A DNA stretch of 64,000 nt, from assembly GCA_018267275.1 (NCBI GenBank), contig JAFDYV010000002.1, forward strand, positions 1-64,000, read 5' to 3'. The DNA is from Bacteroidota bacterium. GTDB taxonomy: Bacteria > Bacteroidota > Bacteroidia > Cytophagales > Cyclobacteriaceae. A program made the position numbers and the translations under genes. How positions within the stretch are numbered: position 1 is the stretch's first letter; every line of letters begins with the position of its first letter. The notes under the pieces are model-generated. The model was not told the DNA's origin and ran no database searches. It was given only the letters and a program-made list of their open reading frames with translations. Below are positions 26,585-35,059 of the stretch, in pieces.

Positions 26585-27793
26585 TTATGCATGAACGGGA
26601 TTGAGCGCCTTCTCAACACATCCCGAAATTTTTTCAGCCAATGCCTTCACCTCTTCTTCTTTCCACGTGCACCGGATGCCAAATGAAATCAAGCGGCCTA
26701 CGGTTTCTTGCGATTTTGGCAAATGTAGGTTGTTGTAATCTTGTGGTGCGCCCAATAAATGTATTGGCAGTTTGGCCGATGACTTCAAATCTTTCAAGTG
26801 ATTCCACTGGTTGATGAAGTGGTACATATTCGTAAACCAATAATTAAATCCGCTTACGCCTGATTTGTTGAATTCGTCCACCACACGCTTGGCTGATTCT
26901 GTATCTGGCAACAACAGATTCAAAAAGGTGGCCGAGTCGCCCGATGGGTCAGCCAGTTTGCTGAAGCCAATTCCGTTGATTTTACTCAGCTTATCTGTTA
27001 AGATCTTTTTGTACTCTCTATTTTTTTCGCGGATGAAAGGAACCTTTCGTGTTTGAGCTAACCCAATGGCTGCATTGATTTCGCCAATGCGATAGTTGAA
27101 TCCCAACACCGGGTGATTTTCCATGCCGCGATTGTTGCCGACATGGTCGTGACCGTGGTCGCTATAGCTATCGGCATAGTGGTAGCACTGCTGATCATTT
27201 GTCACCATCACACCACCCTCGCCACATGTGGCAATCTTAAAAAAGTCAAACGAGTAGCAGCCGGTTTTTCCAAACAATCCCACAGAAGTGCCTTTGTAAG
27301 AAGCGCCAAATGCCTGGCCGGCATCTTCCACCAGTGTGAGGTTATGTTCTTCACATACTTTCAAAATTTCGTCCATCTGTGCCATGCCACCGCACATGTG
27401 CACGAGTACCACCGCTTTGGTTTTGGGCGTAATGGCAGCTTTAATGCCCGAGGCACTCAAGCACAGGGTTTCATCGATTTCGGCAAATACCGGTAGCGCT
27501 CCGCAAAACAAAACGGCCTCTACCGAGGCAATGTAAGTGAAGGGCGGCACAATCACTTCGTCACCTGCACCAACGCCAGCCGCAGCCAACGCGCACGATA
27601 CCGCGGTAGATCCGCTGGACACTGCATGCGCGAATTTTGCTCCGGTGAATTTTTTTACCTCTGCTTCGAATTCGCGCGCCTTCCAGATATTGTTGCGCTG
27701 TGCATCATGATTATAGCGAAACAAGATGCCCGTTTCCAGCACATCGTTGATTTCTTTTTTTTCTTCTATTCCAAATAATTCGGTACCCGGCAT
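26585..27793 (-). CDS. kdnA: DegT/DnrJ-type aminotransferase, KdnA-like
   Basis: A 402-residue PLP-dependent sugar aminotransferase. The lysine that holds PLP is in SFDFFKIATCGEGGV, and the VEDAGQAFGASYKG segment with Asp and Gln is typical. The N-terminal MPGTELFGIEEKKE and ILFRYN segments fit KdnA, which adds an amino group to 8-oxo-Kdo to give Kdo8N, a lipid A core sugar linked to polymyxin resistance in Shewanella. The ATG at 27793 is chosen over a TTG ten codons upstream. KdnB follows after 12 bp. Confidence 0.8.
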   Translation of the reverse strand: MPGTELFGIEEKKEINDVLETGILFRYNHDAQRNNIWKAREFEAEVKKFTGAKFAHAVSSGSTAVSCALAAAGVGAGDEVIVPPFTYIASVEAVLFCGALPVFAEIDETLCLSASGIKAAITPKTKAVVLVHMCGGMAQMDEILKVCEEHNLTLVEDAGQAFGASYKGTSVGLFGKTGCYSFDFFKIATCGEGGVMVTNDQQCYHYADSYSDHGHDHVGNNRGMENHPVLGFNYRIGEINAAIGLAQTRKVPFIREKNREYKKILTDKLSKINGIGFSKLADPSGDSATFLNLLLPDTESAKRVVDEFNKSGVSGFNYWFTNMYHFINQWNHLKDLKSSAKLPIHLLGAPQDYNNLHLPKSQETVGRLISFGIRCTWKEEEVKALAEKISGCVEKALNPVHA

Positions 27794-27931
27794 AGTGATT
27801 TTATTTAGGGCGCGAAGATACAAATTTATGTTTGAAAAAGTGGTGGTTACGGGTCAATTGGGAGGGTTGCGAATTATTCAAAATAATCGGTAGCTTTCAT
27901 TGGCTTTAGGCCACAGTCGCTTTTGATTTTG

Positions 27932-27940
27932 TATCTTTTG
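27932..27940 (+). promoter_or_regulatory. Candidate -7 element TATCTTTTG
   Basis: This resembles the Bacteroidota TAnnTTTG -7 element and lies 23 bp before the ATG of the serine hydrolase gene. No clear -33 TTG at ideal spacing was confirmed. Confidence 0.3.
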
Positions 27941-27963
27941 TCAAAACCTTTCATCCCCATTTT

Positions 27964-29832
27964 ATGAAATCAACTTTGTTCAAAACAGTCGGCTTTTTGT
28001 TTTTCATGTTGACTTTTGTGCATGAGGTGATGGCGCAACGTTATCCCGTTCAGTTTGATTCGCTCAACATCAAAATCGACTCGATTGCGAAAAAAAATCA
28101 TCTGGTTGGCGCGCAAATACTCGTATTCACCCGTGACAGTGTTCTTTTCAAACGCAACGTGGGTGTAAAAAATTTACAGTCAAAACAACCGGTAACGGAT
28201 CAAACCATGTTTAGATTGGGCTCCATTACAAAAAGTGTAGTGGCGGTTAGTGCGTTGCAATTGATAGAGCAGGGCAAGTTGAGTTTAAATGATAAGTTGA
28301 AGGAACTAGCGCCTGAAATCAAGTATGAGAATCAATGGGAAGAAACTGACCCTGTTCGTATTGTTCACTTGCTGGAACATACTACCGGCTGGGACGATTG
28401 GGCGCTGAAAGAATATGCTTTCAGCAGCGATTCGATCACACTGCAACAAGGTATCGACTTGTATCCTGAAAGTAGAAAATCTCGCTGGCGCCCAGGTGCG
28501 TTCTTTGCCTATTGCAATTCTGGCCCACCGGTAGTGGCCCGCATCATCGAGAAAAAGACGGGCGAAGAATTTGAGTCGCTAGTGCGCAAGAGGATTTTTG
28601 AACCACTCGGGATGACGTCCATTACGTTTCGTTTGGATGGCGATGCGCTGCAACATTTAGTTACCAACTATACAGGTGAAACAAATCCAAAAGAAGAGCC
28701 TTATTGGGCAATTTTACGGAGACCGGCCGGCAGCTTAAATTCATCAGCGCTTGACTTTATGCCGTTTGTGCAGATGTTGATGCAGCGCGGTAACCTGCGT
28801 GGGCAGAAGATAATTGATTCCACTTCCGTTGATCGAATGGAGTTGCCTCAATCAGCCTTATCAGCCAAAGCAGGGAGCCGGGAAGGTTATGGATTGCACA
28901 ACTACACAACGTCATACAAAGGACACTTATTTCACGGGCACGATGGTGGCGTAAATGGTGGCTTGGCGCACTATGTGTACAATTCAGATTTGAATATTGG
29001 ATTTATTGTGCTTGTAAATTATGACGGCAGCGGATTTGGAAAACTTAATAATGCCGTGATGAAAACAATCATGGAAGCAGTGCCCAGTGCCTTGCCAGAA
29101 AAAGCAACTTTAACGGAGCAACATAAAGAATTGGCAGGCTACTACAGGGCGGCTTATCCACGCGCACAAATGACCTACTTTGTTGAATGGCCACTGAACG
29201 TAGTGAAGGTGTTTGAGCAAGATGGCAAACTTATGGGCCAACCATTATTGGGTGGTGACTTAGATGAACTTCGGCCGCTATCGGATAATCAGTTTGCGCA
29301 ATTAGATAAAGAAGGCTATACTAACAGTGTCACTGCTGTAAAAAACAGTGACGAGCAACTATTGATTCTTCCCTTTGGGAACATGAGCAAAACGAGCGCA
29401 TTGGCCGCGTGGTTACCGATTTTGGTAGGAGGCATTGCATTATTGTTCACCCTGCTGGGCTTGGTGGTGGGCTTGATTTGGTTGTTGAGGGCATGGTACC
29501 TTGGAAGCCATGGTCGGGTGATGTCTGCTTTTGCCACGCGACTCAACTTCTGGGGTTATTCTATCAGTTTTGTGGTGATGGCGTTGTTGATCATTTCTAA
29601 TTTTTCAGGATTTGGTTTGGGTAAGGCTCAACTGAGTTCCTATCTGGTGTTCGTAACCTCATTGTCAGTTGCTTTGTTTACCATGTTGGCCGTTTTCTTT
29701 TGGATGCGTGATAAAGCAAAAATACCATCACGCGTTGACCGCGCTCTCGTGTTCTTATGCGTTGCTTCTGCGTTGATCATCACCATTTACTTTGCTATTT
29801 TCGGCTTGGTGGGCATCCGCACTTGGGCTTAG
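27964..29832 (+). CDS. Exported serine hydrolase, class C beta-lactamase fold
   Basis: A 622-residue protein with signal peptide (ending VMAQ, about residue 24). The serine hydrolase core has the SxxK motif SITK (Ser87, Lys90), a Tyr-x-Asn motif (YCN, about residue 180) and a late HDGG motif for the third element. After residue 480 there are four membrane helices. This is the layout of Bacteroidota penicillin-binding-protein-like enzymes that act in the periplasm on peptides or esters; it need not give beta-lactam resistance. Convergent with the next gene. Confidence 0.85.
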   Translation: MKSTLFKTVGFLFFMLTFVHEVMAQRYPVQFDSLNIKIDSIAKKNHLVGAQILVFTRDSVLFKRNVGVKNLQSKQPVTDQTMFRLGSITKSVVAVSALQLIEQGKLSLNDKLKELAPEIKYENQWEETDPVRIVHLLEHTTGWDDWALKEYAFSSDSITLQQGIDLYPESRKSRWRPGAFFAYCNSGPPVVARIIEKKTGEEFESLVRKRIFEPLGMTSITFRLDGDALQHLVTNYTGETNPKEEPYWAILRRPAGSLNSSALDFMPFVQMLMQRGNLRGQKIIDSTSVDRMELPQSALSAKAGSREGYGLHNYTTSYKGHLFHGHDGGVNGGLAHYVYNSDLNIGFIVLVNYDGSGFGKLNNAVMKTIMEAVPSALPEKATLTEQHKELAGYYRAAYPRAQMTYFVEWPLNVVKVFEQDGKLMGQPLLGGDLDELRPLSDNQFAQLDKEGYTNSVTAVKNSDEQLLILPFGNMSKTSALAAWLPILVGGIALLFTLLGLVVGLIWLLRAWYLGSHGRVMSAFATRLNFWGYSISFVVMALLIISNFSGFGLGKAQLSSYLVFVTSLSVALFTMLAVFFWMRDKAKIPSRVDRALVFLCVASALIITIYFAIFGLVGIRTWA

Positions 29833-29835
29833 TTG

Positions 29836-31203
29836 CTACAGCGCGGCAAGTACATCATGTACAAACTGATTTACATCGAATTCGCGTTTTTGGCTTAACC
29901 CCAACCGAACAATTACTACGTTTTTAGAAGGAACCATTACCACACTTTGCCCTTCGAAACCATCCATTAAATACATATCATTGGGGACTTGATCAAATCT
30001 GCGCTGTGCAGGATTATTTTTTGCGCCTGCGTTCAGCCATATCTGCGCACCGTATTCGCCCTTGGGCGCTGCTGGCGCTGCAGTAGTGGAGTATTTCACC
30101 CAACCTTCGGGGAGAATGCGTTCGTTATTTGCTACGCCATCATTCAAAAACAATAAACCAAAACGAGCCCAATCACGCGCGGTGGCGTAACTGAATGATG
30201 AGCCAACAAACGTACCCGAAGCGTCAGGCTCTACCACCATGCTATAGGCGCCAATCTTATGAAAGATTTCCTGGTAAGGCAATTGGTGGTAATGTTCATC
30301 ACCAACTGCTTGGCGAACGATGCGCGAAATAATGTTGGTGGTACCGCTGCTATAATACCATTTTTCGTTGGGCTGCGCTTCTAACTTCGATTGAGCGGCA
30401 AACGCTCCCGCATCGCGCTTTCGAAACAACATATTGGTAGCCGTGCTTGGGCCGGCATATATTTCTTCCCACGCCAGTCCGCTGCTCGCTTGCATCAAAT
30501 TGTTGAGCGTGATTTTGTTTCGTTCGTCTGCTTTCCACTCGTCAACCGGTGCTGCGGCATCGATATTCAATTTACCCTGCTTCACTAACACGCCCACCAT
30601 GGCATTGGTGATGGTTTTGGTCATGCTCCATCCGATGAGAGGAGTGGCCGCGCTAAAGCCATTCGCATATTTTTCTGCGATGATGTTTCCGTTTTGTATG
30701 ACAATGACAGCGCGTGTGTTTACAGGTTTTTCTGGGAGGGGTTCTTCAAAAGCCGCGGCCACTACATCATTGAGTCTTTTTGATGAGTTCAAAAGCGAAT
30801 CAATCACGTGATCCCCCAGCGGCCAGTCAATCGTGTCTTGATTGACAACTGGTTTGGTGGCCAAGTTTAGTCTTTGCGTACGCAAATCAGTTTCAGAAAT
30901 CTCTGATACTAATGTGCATCCAAGTCCTTTGCGATAGATTGCCTTCCGTTTACTCAGCCCAAAAACGCTCCCCTCTGCAGACGAGTCTTGTGGGTTTACA
31001 CTATAGCTACCTAAGTTCACTAGGGAAGCCCCTAGCTCTTGGTTGATGACTTGTTGTGGGTCTCTGCCTGCAACAAATACGCATGAGCATAGGTTTTTTG
31101 CTCCATAACCCGCAATAATCGGGAACGCTTGCGAGAGGTAATATGATCCGTATGCGATAACCGCCACTACCACCACTAAAACGATTCTTTTGAAGAGCTT
31201 CAT
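29836..31203 (-). CDS. Membrane-anchored serine hydrolase (pfam Beta-lactamase)
   Basis: A 455-residue protein with one N-terminal membrane helix (about 7-26) and no cleavage site. The hydrolase motifs are SMTK (GWSMTKTI) and YSSG, resembling 6-aminohexanoate oligomer hydrolases and other class C-fold enzymes; the DGFEGQ near the end is the third motif. The substrate is unknown. It converges on the preceding serine hydrolase with only 3 bp between stop codons. Confidence 0.82.
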   Translation of the reverse strand: MKLFKRIVLVVVVAVIAYGSYYLSQAFPIIAGYGAKNLCSCVFVAGRDPQQVINQELGASLVNLGSYSVNPQDSSAEGSVFGLSKRKAIYRKGLGCTLVSEISETDLRTQRLNLATKPVVNQDTIDWPLGDHVIDSLLNSSKRLNDVVAAAFEEPLPEKPVNTRAVIVIQNGNIIAEKYANGFSAATPLIGWSMTKTITNAMVGVLVKQGKLNIDAAAPVDEWKADERNKITLNNLMQASSGLAWEEIYAGPSTATNMLFRKRDAGAFAAQSKLEAQPNEKWYYSSGTTNIISRIVRQAVGDEHYHQLPYQEIFHKIGAYSMVVEPDASGTFVGSSFSYATARDWARFGLLFLNDGVANNERILPEGWVKYSTTAAPAAPKGEYGAQIWLNAGAKNNPAQRRFDQVPNDMYLMDGFEGQSVVMVPSKNVVIVRLGLSQKREFDVNQFVHDVLAAL

Positions 31204-31258
31204 AGACTTTCTAAAGTTTTAGAAAAATTTTGTTTTGCTAATAAAGATACCAACTTTC

Positions 31259-32461
31259 TCAAATCATATTGAGAGTGCGCAACCGGTGTTCGAAAAACCT
31301 TTTTTCACTTTCTGATTTTGAATGGCTGATGGCACTATTCAGGCACTGTGCCGCATCTACCCGATTGCCTTGGCGCGCATGCCACTCCGCCAAGGTAGCA
31401 AACAACAGGCTGCTATTTTTTAAATGCCGTTGCAGATCTATTTCCGTCAGTTTTTGAAATGCGACTTGCTCACCTTTCCACTCTGCCAAGGCAATGAGTT
31501 GATTGAGTTGCACGATGGACATTGGTTTGAGTTGATACAACCACTCGTACAATTCTACAATGCGGGCCCAGTTGGTTTCGTGATAGTGGGCAGGGCAACA
31601 ATGTTCGTAGGCAATGGCGGCTTCAAGGTGGTAGGGTGTTACTTCGTTTCCTTGCGAAGCACGGTTGAGGTAAAAATTACCTTTTTCGATTAGCGGGGCA
31701 TTCCATTTGGTGCGGTCTTGTTCGCGCAGTTGTACCAGGTTCCCCGCCTGATCCACACGGCCGTACACACGTGCCGCATTGAAGCACAGCAGCGCCAACA
31801 AAGCGTATGCGGCAGGCCGTTGTGTCAAAGGGTTTTCCACCAGCATTTTCCCCAGGCGCAATGATTCTTCAATCAATTCTTCCCGCACAATCAAAAAGTT
31901 GTGCGAGGCGTGGTAGCCCTCGTTGAAGATAAGGTAAATGGCAGTGAGTACATTTTCCAATCTCGATTGCAGTTCTTCGGGTTCGGGTAGTTCGAATGCG
32001 ATTGCCTGTTGCCGAAACTGTTCTTTGGCGCGGTAAAGGCGTTTGGTAATGGTTTCTTCGTTGGTGAAAAAAGCGTGCGCAATTTCTGCTGTGCTAAACC
32101 CGCACAGCGTTTTTAAGATTAAAGCTACCTGTCCTTCTTCTGCTACCGAAGGATGGCAGCACACGAACATCATGCGCAGTTGTTCGTCTTCAATTTGTTG
32201 TGGCGATACGATTTCTTGCAGCGTGGCGGTGGCTGTATACTCTGACTTGAGAAGGCTGCTGATTTCTTTGGCGAACCCTTTATTGTACTTTTCTTTTCGC
32301 ACCACATCAAGGGCTTTGTTGCGTGCAACCGTAAAAAGCCACGCGGATGGATCTTTGGGCATGCCATGGAATTTCCAATGCTCCAAAGCTTTGAGTAGAG
32401 AATCTTGCACCACATCTTCAGCCAACTGCAGGTTGTGCGGCCCAAATACCTTGGTGAGCAC
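31259..32461 (-). CDS. ECF42-type RNA polymerase sigma factor, start uncertain
   Basis: A 400-residue (from GTG 32461) sigma factor with region 2 (AEDVVQDSLLKALEHW, AWLFTVARNKALDVVR), region 4 (LILKTLCGFSTAEIAHAFFTNEETITKRLYRAKE) and the long C-terminal TPR-like extension with YLIFNEGYHASH that marks ECF42. The frame stays open upstream and encodes HIENLFRHESSKLIA, typical N-terminal sequence of the group, but without ATG, GTG or TTG before a stop. An ATG at 32513 lies in the next frame; removing one T from the TT at 32509-32510 would join it to the coding frame. See findings. The YCII gene nearby fits the ECF42 association with DGPF proteins. Confidence 0.8.
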   Translation of the reverse strand: MLTKVFGPHNLQLAEDVVQDSLLKALEHWKFHGMPKDPSAWLFTVARNKALDVVRKEKYNKGFAKEISSLLKSEYTATATLQEIVSPQQIEDEQLRMMFVCCHPSVAEEGQVALILKTLCGFSTAEIAHAFFTNEETITKRLYRAKEQFRQQAIAFELPEPEELQSRLENVLTAIYLIFNEGYHASHNFLIVREELIEESLRLGKMLVENPLTQRPAAYALLALLCFNAARVYGRVDQAGNLVQLREQDRTKWNAPLIEKGNFYLNRASQGNEVTPYHLEAAIAYEHCCPAHYHETNWARIVELYEWLYQLKPMSIVQLNQLIALAEWKGEQVAFQKLTEIDLQRHLKNSSLLFATLAEWHARQGNRVDAAQCLNSAISHSKSESEKRFFEHRLRTLNMI

Positions 32462-32545
32462 CGCAATCAGTTTGCTTGATTCGTGCCGGAAGAGGTTTTC
32501 GATATGAGAACATCTACTCAGTCGAGTTCTATAATGGCTATATTT

Positions 32546-32839
32546 TTACTTATACTTATTTATCCAGTCCCAGGCCTCTTGTGGTAACCACCCATCGTAA
32601 TTAATTAGGTTGAGCTCGCAAATAAATACTCGTTTGTTTGGGGCTAGTTTTCTGACGACATCTCCAACCTTAGAGGCATAAATAGTTGGATTCACTATGA
32701 TTATGTAACTACTCTCCAGATAATGCCACCAGTTTATTAATCCTTCAACCGATGTTAGGGAATCATGGAATTTTTTGTAGTCAAAGGAATCTAAAACTCC
32801 ACCTTTGTCAAAGTTTATTATGTAGGCTTTATTCGGCAT
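32546..32839 (-). CDS. Small protein, SinR-like/Cas2-like fold suspected
   Basis: A 97-residue cytosolic protein. The order of segments, AYIINFD at the N-terminus, then a helix, WWHYLESSYIIIVN, and RVFICELN followed by GWLPQEAWDWINK, is like the SinR family of small Bacteroidota proteins, thought to have a ferredoxin-like fold related to Cas2 and VapD; this is recalled resemblance, not a search. Its ATG overlaps the stop of the upstream membrane gene (TAATG), so the two are coupled. Confidence 0.55.
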   Translation of the reverse strand: MPNKAYIINFDKGGVLDSFDYKKFHDSLTSVEGLINWWHYLESSYIIIVNPTIYASKVGDVVRKLAPNKRVFICELNLINYDGWLPQEAWDWINKYK

Positions 32840-33216
32840 TAGTTACTGAAGTCTGTTTTATTACCACTGCCCAATTCCTTTCTATATGGATTCATTATAT
32901 CTATGATGTTGGTAACTTGGGCATTTAGCTGGTTGTCTTTGTCACCTAATAATTCAATTGACTGCTTTCGCAATTGGAAATCTTCGGTTCTTAAATAATC
33001 AGGTTTATTTTTTGCGAAATAGATATAAAATACTAATCCAACAATGATGAACAATCCTGAGGTTGCAAATAGGAAAATTGTTACCCACATGGCAGTTTTA
33101 AATATGGCAGAAATCGTAGCGACAATACTCATGTACAGGCCATATTTAAATAAAGAGTCGGTAATACTCTTTATTTGAAACTTTCCAACTTGTTCTAAAA
33201 TTTTAGCAAAATTCAC
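32839..33216 (-). CDS. Membrane protein, unknown function
   Basis: A 125-residue protein with two adjacent hydrophobic segments (about 26-45 and 47-70), then a charged cytosolic tail. No family recognised. It overlaps by one base with the SinR-like gene that follows, so it is the first gene of a two-gene unit on the minus strand. The composition is A+T-rich compared with neighbours. Confidence 0.6.
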   Translation of the reverse strand: MNFAKILEQVGKFQIKSITDSLFKYGLYMSIVATISAIFKTAMWVTIFLFATSGLFIIVGLVFYIYFAKNKPDYLRTEDFQLRKQSIELLGDKDNQLNAQVTNIIDIMNPYRKELGSGNKTDFSN

Positions 33217-33333
33217 AATCTCAACACTAAATGTTTTTTTTCAAGGCAACTTATAAAAGTAAGAATTGTTTTTTCAATTTGCACTAATGACCCGTAGTAA
33301 ACTTAAAAATCGAAATGAATACTACAAAAACGG

Positions 33334-33762
33334 TTACCAATCATTACAATTGTTATAGTAAGTAGCATCCCTCACAATCTTGCCATTGACAATTGTAAGC
33401 ACGGTGCTGATCGGCAACTTAAATTTTTTTCCGCTGGCGCTTCCGCTAGAGATGAATTCAACAACCACTTTGTCTCCGTTAGAAAAGAGTGTCACGACCT
33501 CGTCATGTAAATCTGGGAACATGTTTTGCATCTCGGTATATTTCGTAGCTGTTTCGCTACGCGCTTTGCGCACATATTCAGTGCCGTAGCCGGGGTCAAG
33601 AAACTCGGCCGTGTCGGCATAAAAATCTATCATCGCTTTCCAGTCGTGTCGGTTAAACGCTTCAAACATTTGCCGAACCAATATTTCGTTTTGGCTTTCA
33701 GGGGTAGGAGTGTTGCATGCCGTAAACACGGCACACAACACAGGGAAAAATAACTTTTTCAC
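33334..33762 (-). CDS. SnoaL-like lipoprotein
   Basis: A 142-residue protein starting at GTG 33762, immediately after the YCII stop codon. It has a lipoprotein signal with lipobox FTAC at about residue 16, then a SnoaL/NTF2-type domain (EILVRQMFEAFNRHDWKAMIDFYADTAEFLDPG). The pocket function is unknown. The direct abutment with the YCII gene implies one transcript. Confidence 0.75.
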   Translation of the reverse strand: MKKLFFPVLCAVFTACNTPTPESQNEILVRQMFEAFNRHDWKAMIDFYADTAEFLDPGYGTEYVRKARSETATKYTEMQNMFPDLHDEVVTLFSNGDKVVVEFISSGSASGKKFKLPISTVLTIVNGKIVRDATYYNNCNDW

Positions 33763-34119
33763 TTAGCCCATCTTCATGATTTCACGAATCTCCACCGTGC
33801 CATCTTCTCCATTGAGCTGTGGGCATCCTTTAGAGATTTCGATAGCCTCGGCATAGTCTTTGGCTTTAATGATCATGTACCCGCCCACCACATCTTTTGC
33901 TTCAATGTACGGGCCATCGGTGAGTACTTTCTTGGGGCCGCGCAACACTTTCCCTTCCGGAAATAAGGGTTGGCCATCGCCCAATTGATTTTTTTCGGCA
34001 ATCTTGCCCATCCATGCTTGCCACAAAGCCATTTCGGCTTGCATTTGCTCTGGCGATTGGGTGGCAAACGACTCCTGGCTCTTTAACGAATTGCGAAATA
34101 CCAACATGAAATCTTTCAT
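33763..34119 (-). CDS. YCII-related (DGPF) domain protein
   Basis: A 118-residue protein of the YCII family. The name motif reads DGPY (KVLTDGPYIEAKDVVGGYMII) instead of DGPF. Such proteins are typically co-located with ECF42 sigma factors, and one is encoded 1.3 kb away. The family has a dimeric alpha/beta barrel fold; the role is unknown. The SnoaL gene follows directly. Confidence 0.85.
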   Translation of the reverse strand: MKDFMLVFRNSLKSQESFATQSPEQMQAEMALWQAWMGKIAEKNQLGDGQPLFPEGKVLRGPKKVLTDGPYIEAKDVVGGYMIIKAKDYAEAIEISKGCPQLNGEDGTVEIREIMKMG

Positions 34120-34190
34120 AATTGTAAGGGTTTAAAGGTTAATTTCTGTAAAGACGGGCGGGCGCTATTCATCTGGACAGCATTATTGAA

Positions 34191-34526
34191 TTATTTTTTT
34201 GATAAAAACGCCTTCCATTCTTGCAGCAAGTCCAAAAGCGCTGCTGTGGGCACGGTAGCTTCTTTCTCACCAAATTCGTACGCTACCCGACTGGTGGAGG
34301 CGCCTACTTCAATCAGGCAGGCATCAGAGCCGCCAAACGAATATTTTTTCTTTTCGCCCTTCATCACCTTATCAATGTTGCGAATGGCCGCGTTTACCCC
34401 GCGTAGGGTTTGCAAGTTGCCATTGCCGAGATCGCCCAGCATTGCAAAAGGTTTTTTCACTTCCATCACGGGGCGAGGGGGTTCATCGTCCCATATTTTT
34501 TTGCGTTTGAAGTTGTAGTGTAGCAT
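34191..34526 (-). CDS. Hypothetical protein, possible EndoU partner
   Basis: A 111-residue soluble protein with no signal peptide and no recognised domain. The ATG at 34526 lies 2 bp after the stop of the EndoU gene, so it is the second gene of a tight pair. Motifs to note: SDACLIEVGASTSRVAYEFGEKE and a C-terminal helix LLDLLQEWKAFL. Small cytosolic proteins just downstream of a nuclease toxin are often immunity proteins; this is positional inference only. Confidence 0.55.
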   Translation of the reverse strand: MLHYNFKRKKIWDDEPPRPVMEVKKPFAMLGDLGNGNLQTLRGVNAAIRNIDKVMKGEKKKYSFGGSDACLIEVGASTSRVAYEFGEKEATVPTAALLDLLQEWKAFLSKK

Positions 34527-34528
34527 AG

Positions 34529-34996
34529 TTATCGGGTCCAATCTTTGGGGAATGCCGAGGCAATGAAGCCATCGGGCTTGGCGTAAAATTGTATGGCAAT
34601 GCCATCTTTTGTTTTGCCCTCAAATAATTCGCCATTTACCCTCCGCTTACTGCGATACGCTTCTCTGATGGCTTCGATGGTTTTTTCTTCGCTCCAGTCC
34701 TCTGGGAAAAATGTGGAGTAGCCACCGTTCGAGACTTTAGTGATCCATCGTCCATCTTCATTCTTTACACGTACTTTGGCTTTGAACAGTCCGTTGGGAC
34801 CGTTCTTGCGAGTGTTGGGTACCAGCTGCGCGGTCTTGTATTCATTGATTGCATTAACATGGTGGCACCCCACTGCCTTGCCCTGCCGATTGATTTCGCC
34901 TTTGAAGATATGGCGCTTGGTTTTTTCGGTGATGGTTTGAGCGCACAGCGTTAACGAAAACAGCAGCAGCCCAAAACTTAAAAACCTTTTTGCCAT
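34529..34996 (-). CDS. Secreted EndoU-type nuclease domain protein
   Basis: A 155-residue protein with a signal peptide (1-20, ending TLCAQ), then a bacterial EndoU domain: HIFKGE at 29-34 and the GCHH motif at 43-46 provide the candidate catalytic histidines, and GYSTFFPEDWS at 92-102 and FIASAFP near the end are characteristic. EndoU domains cleave RNA and are common toxin tips in contact-dependent inhibition systems. Here the domain stands alone behind a Sec signal. Whether it acts in the periplasm, outside or on another cell is unknown. Confidence 0.75.
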   Translation of the reverse strand: MAKRFLSFGLLLFSLTLCAQTITEKTKRHIFKGEINRQGKAVGCHHVNAINEYKTAQLVPNTRKNGPNGLFKAKVRVKNEDGRWITKVSNGGYSTFFPEDWSEEKTIEAIREAYRSKRRVNGELFEGKTKDGIAIQFYAKPDGFIASAFPKDWTR

Positions 34997-35059
34997 GTGC
35001 TAAAGTTAACAAGCATTTGCAAATTCTAATCCATTGAAACTTACGGTTTATATTTGAAG

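Noticed and set aside
27964..31203. Beta-lactam resistance genes
   Set aside because: Both proteins have the class C fold motifs but also long extra domains or a membrane anchor typical of general serine hydrolases; resistance cannot be claimed.
35049..35056. TATATTTG as -7 promoter of the DUF456 gene
   Set aside because: It lies only 3 bp before the ATG, so transcription would start within the gene.
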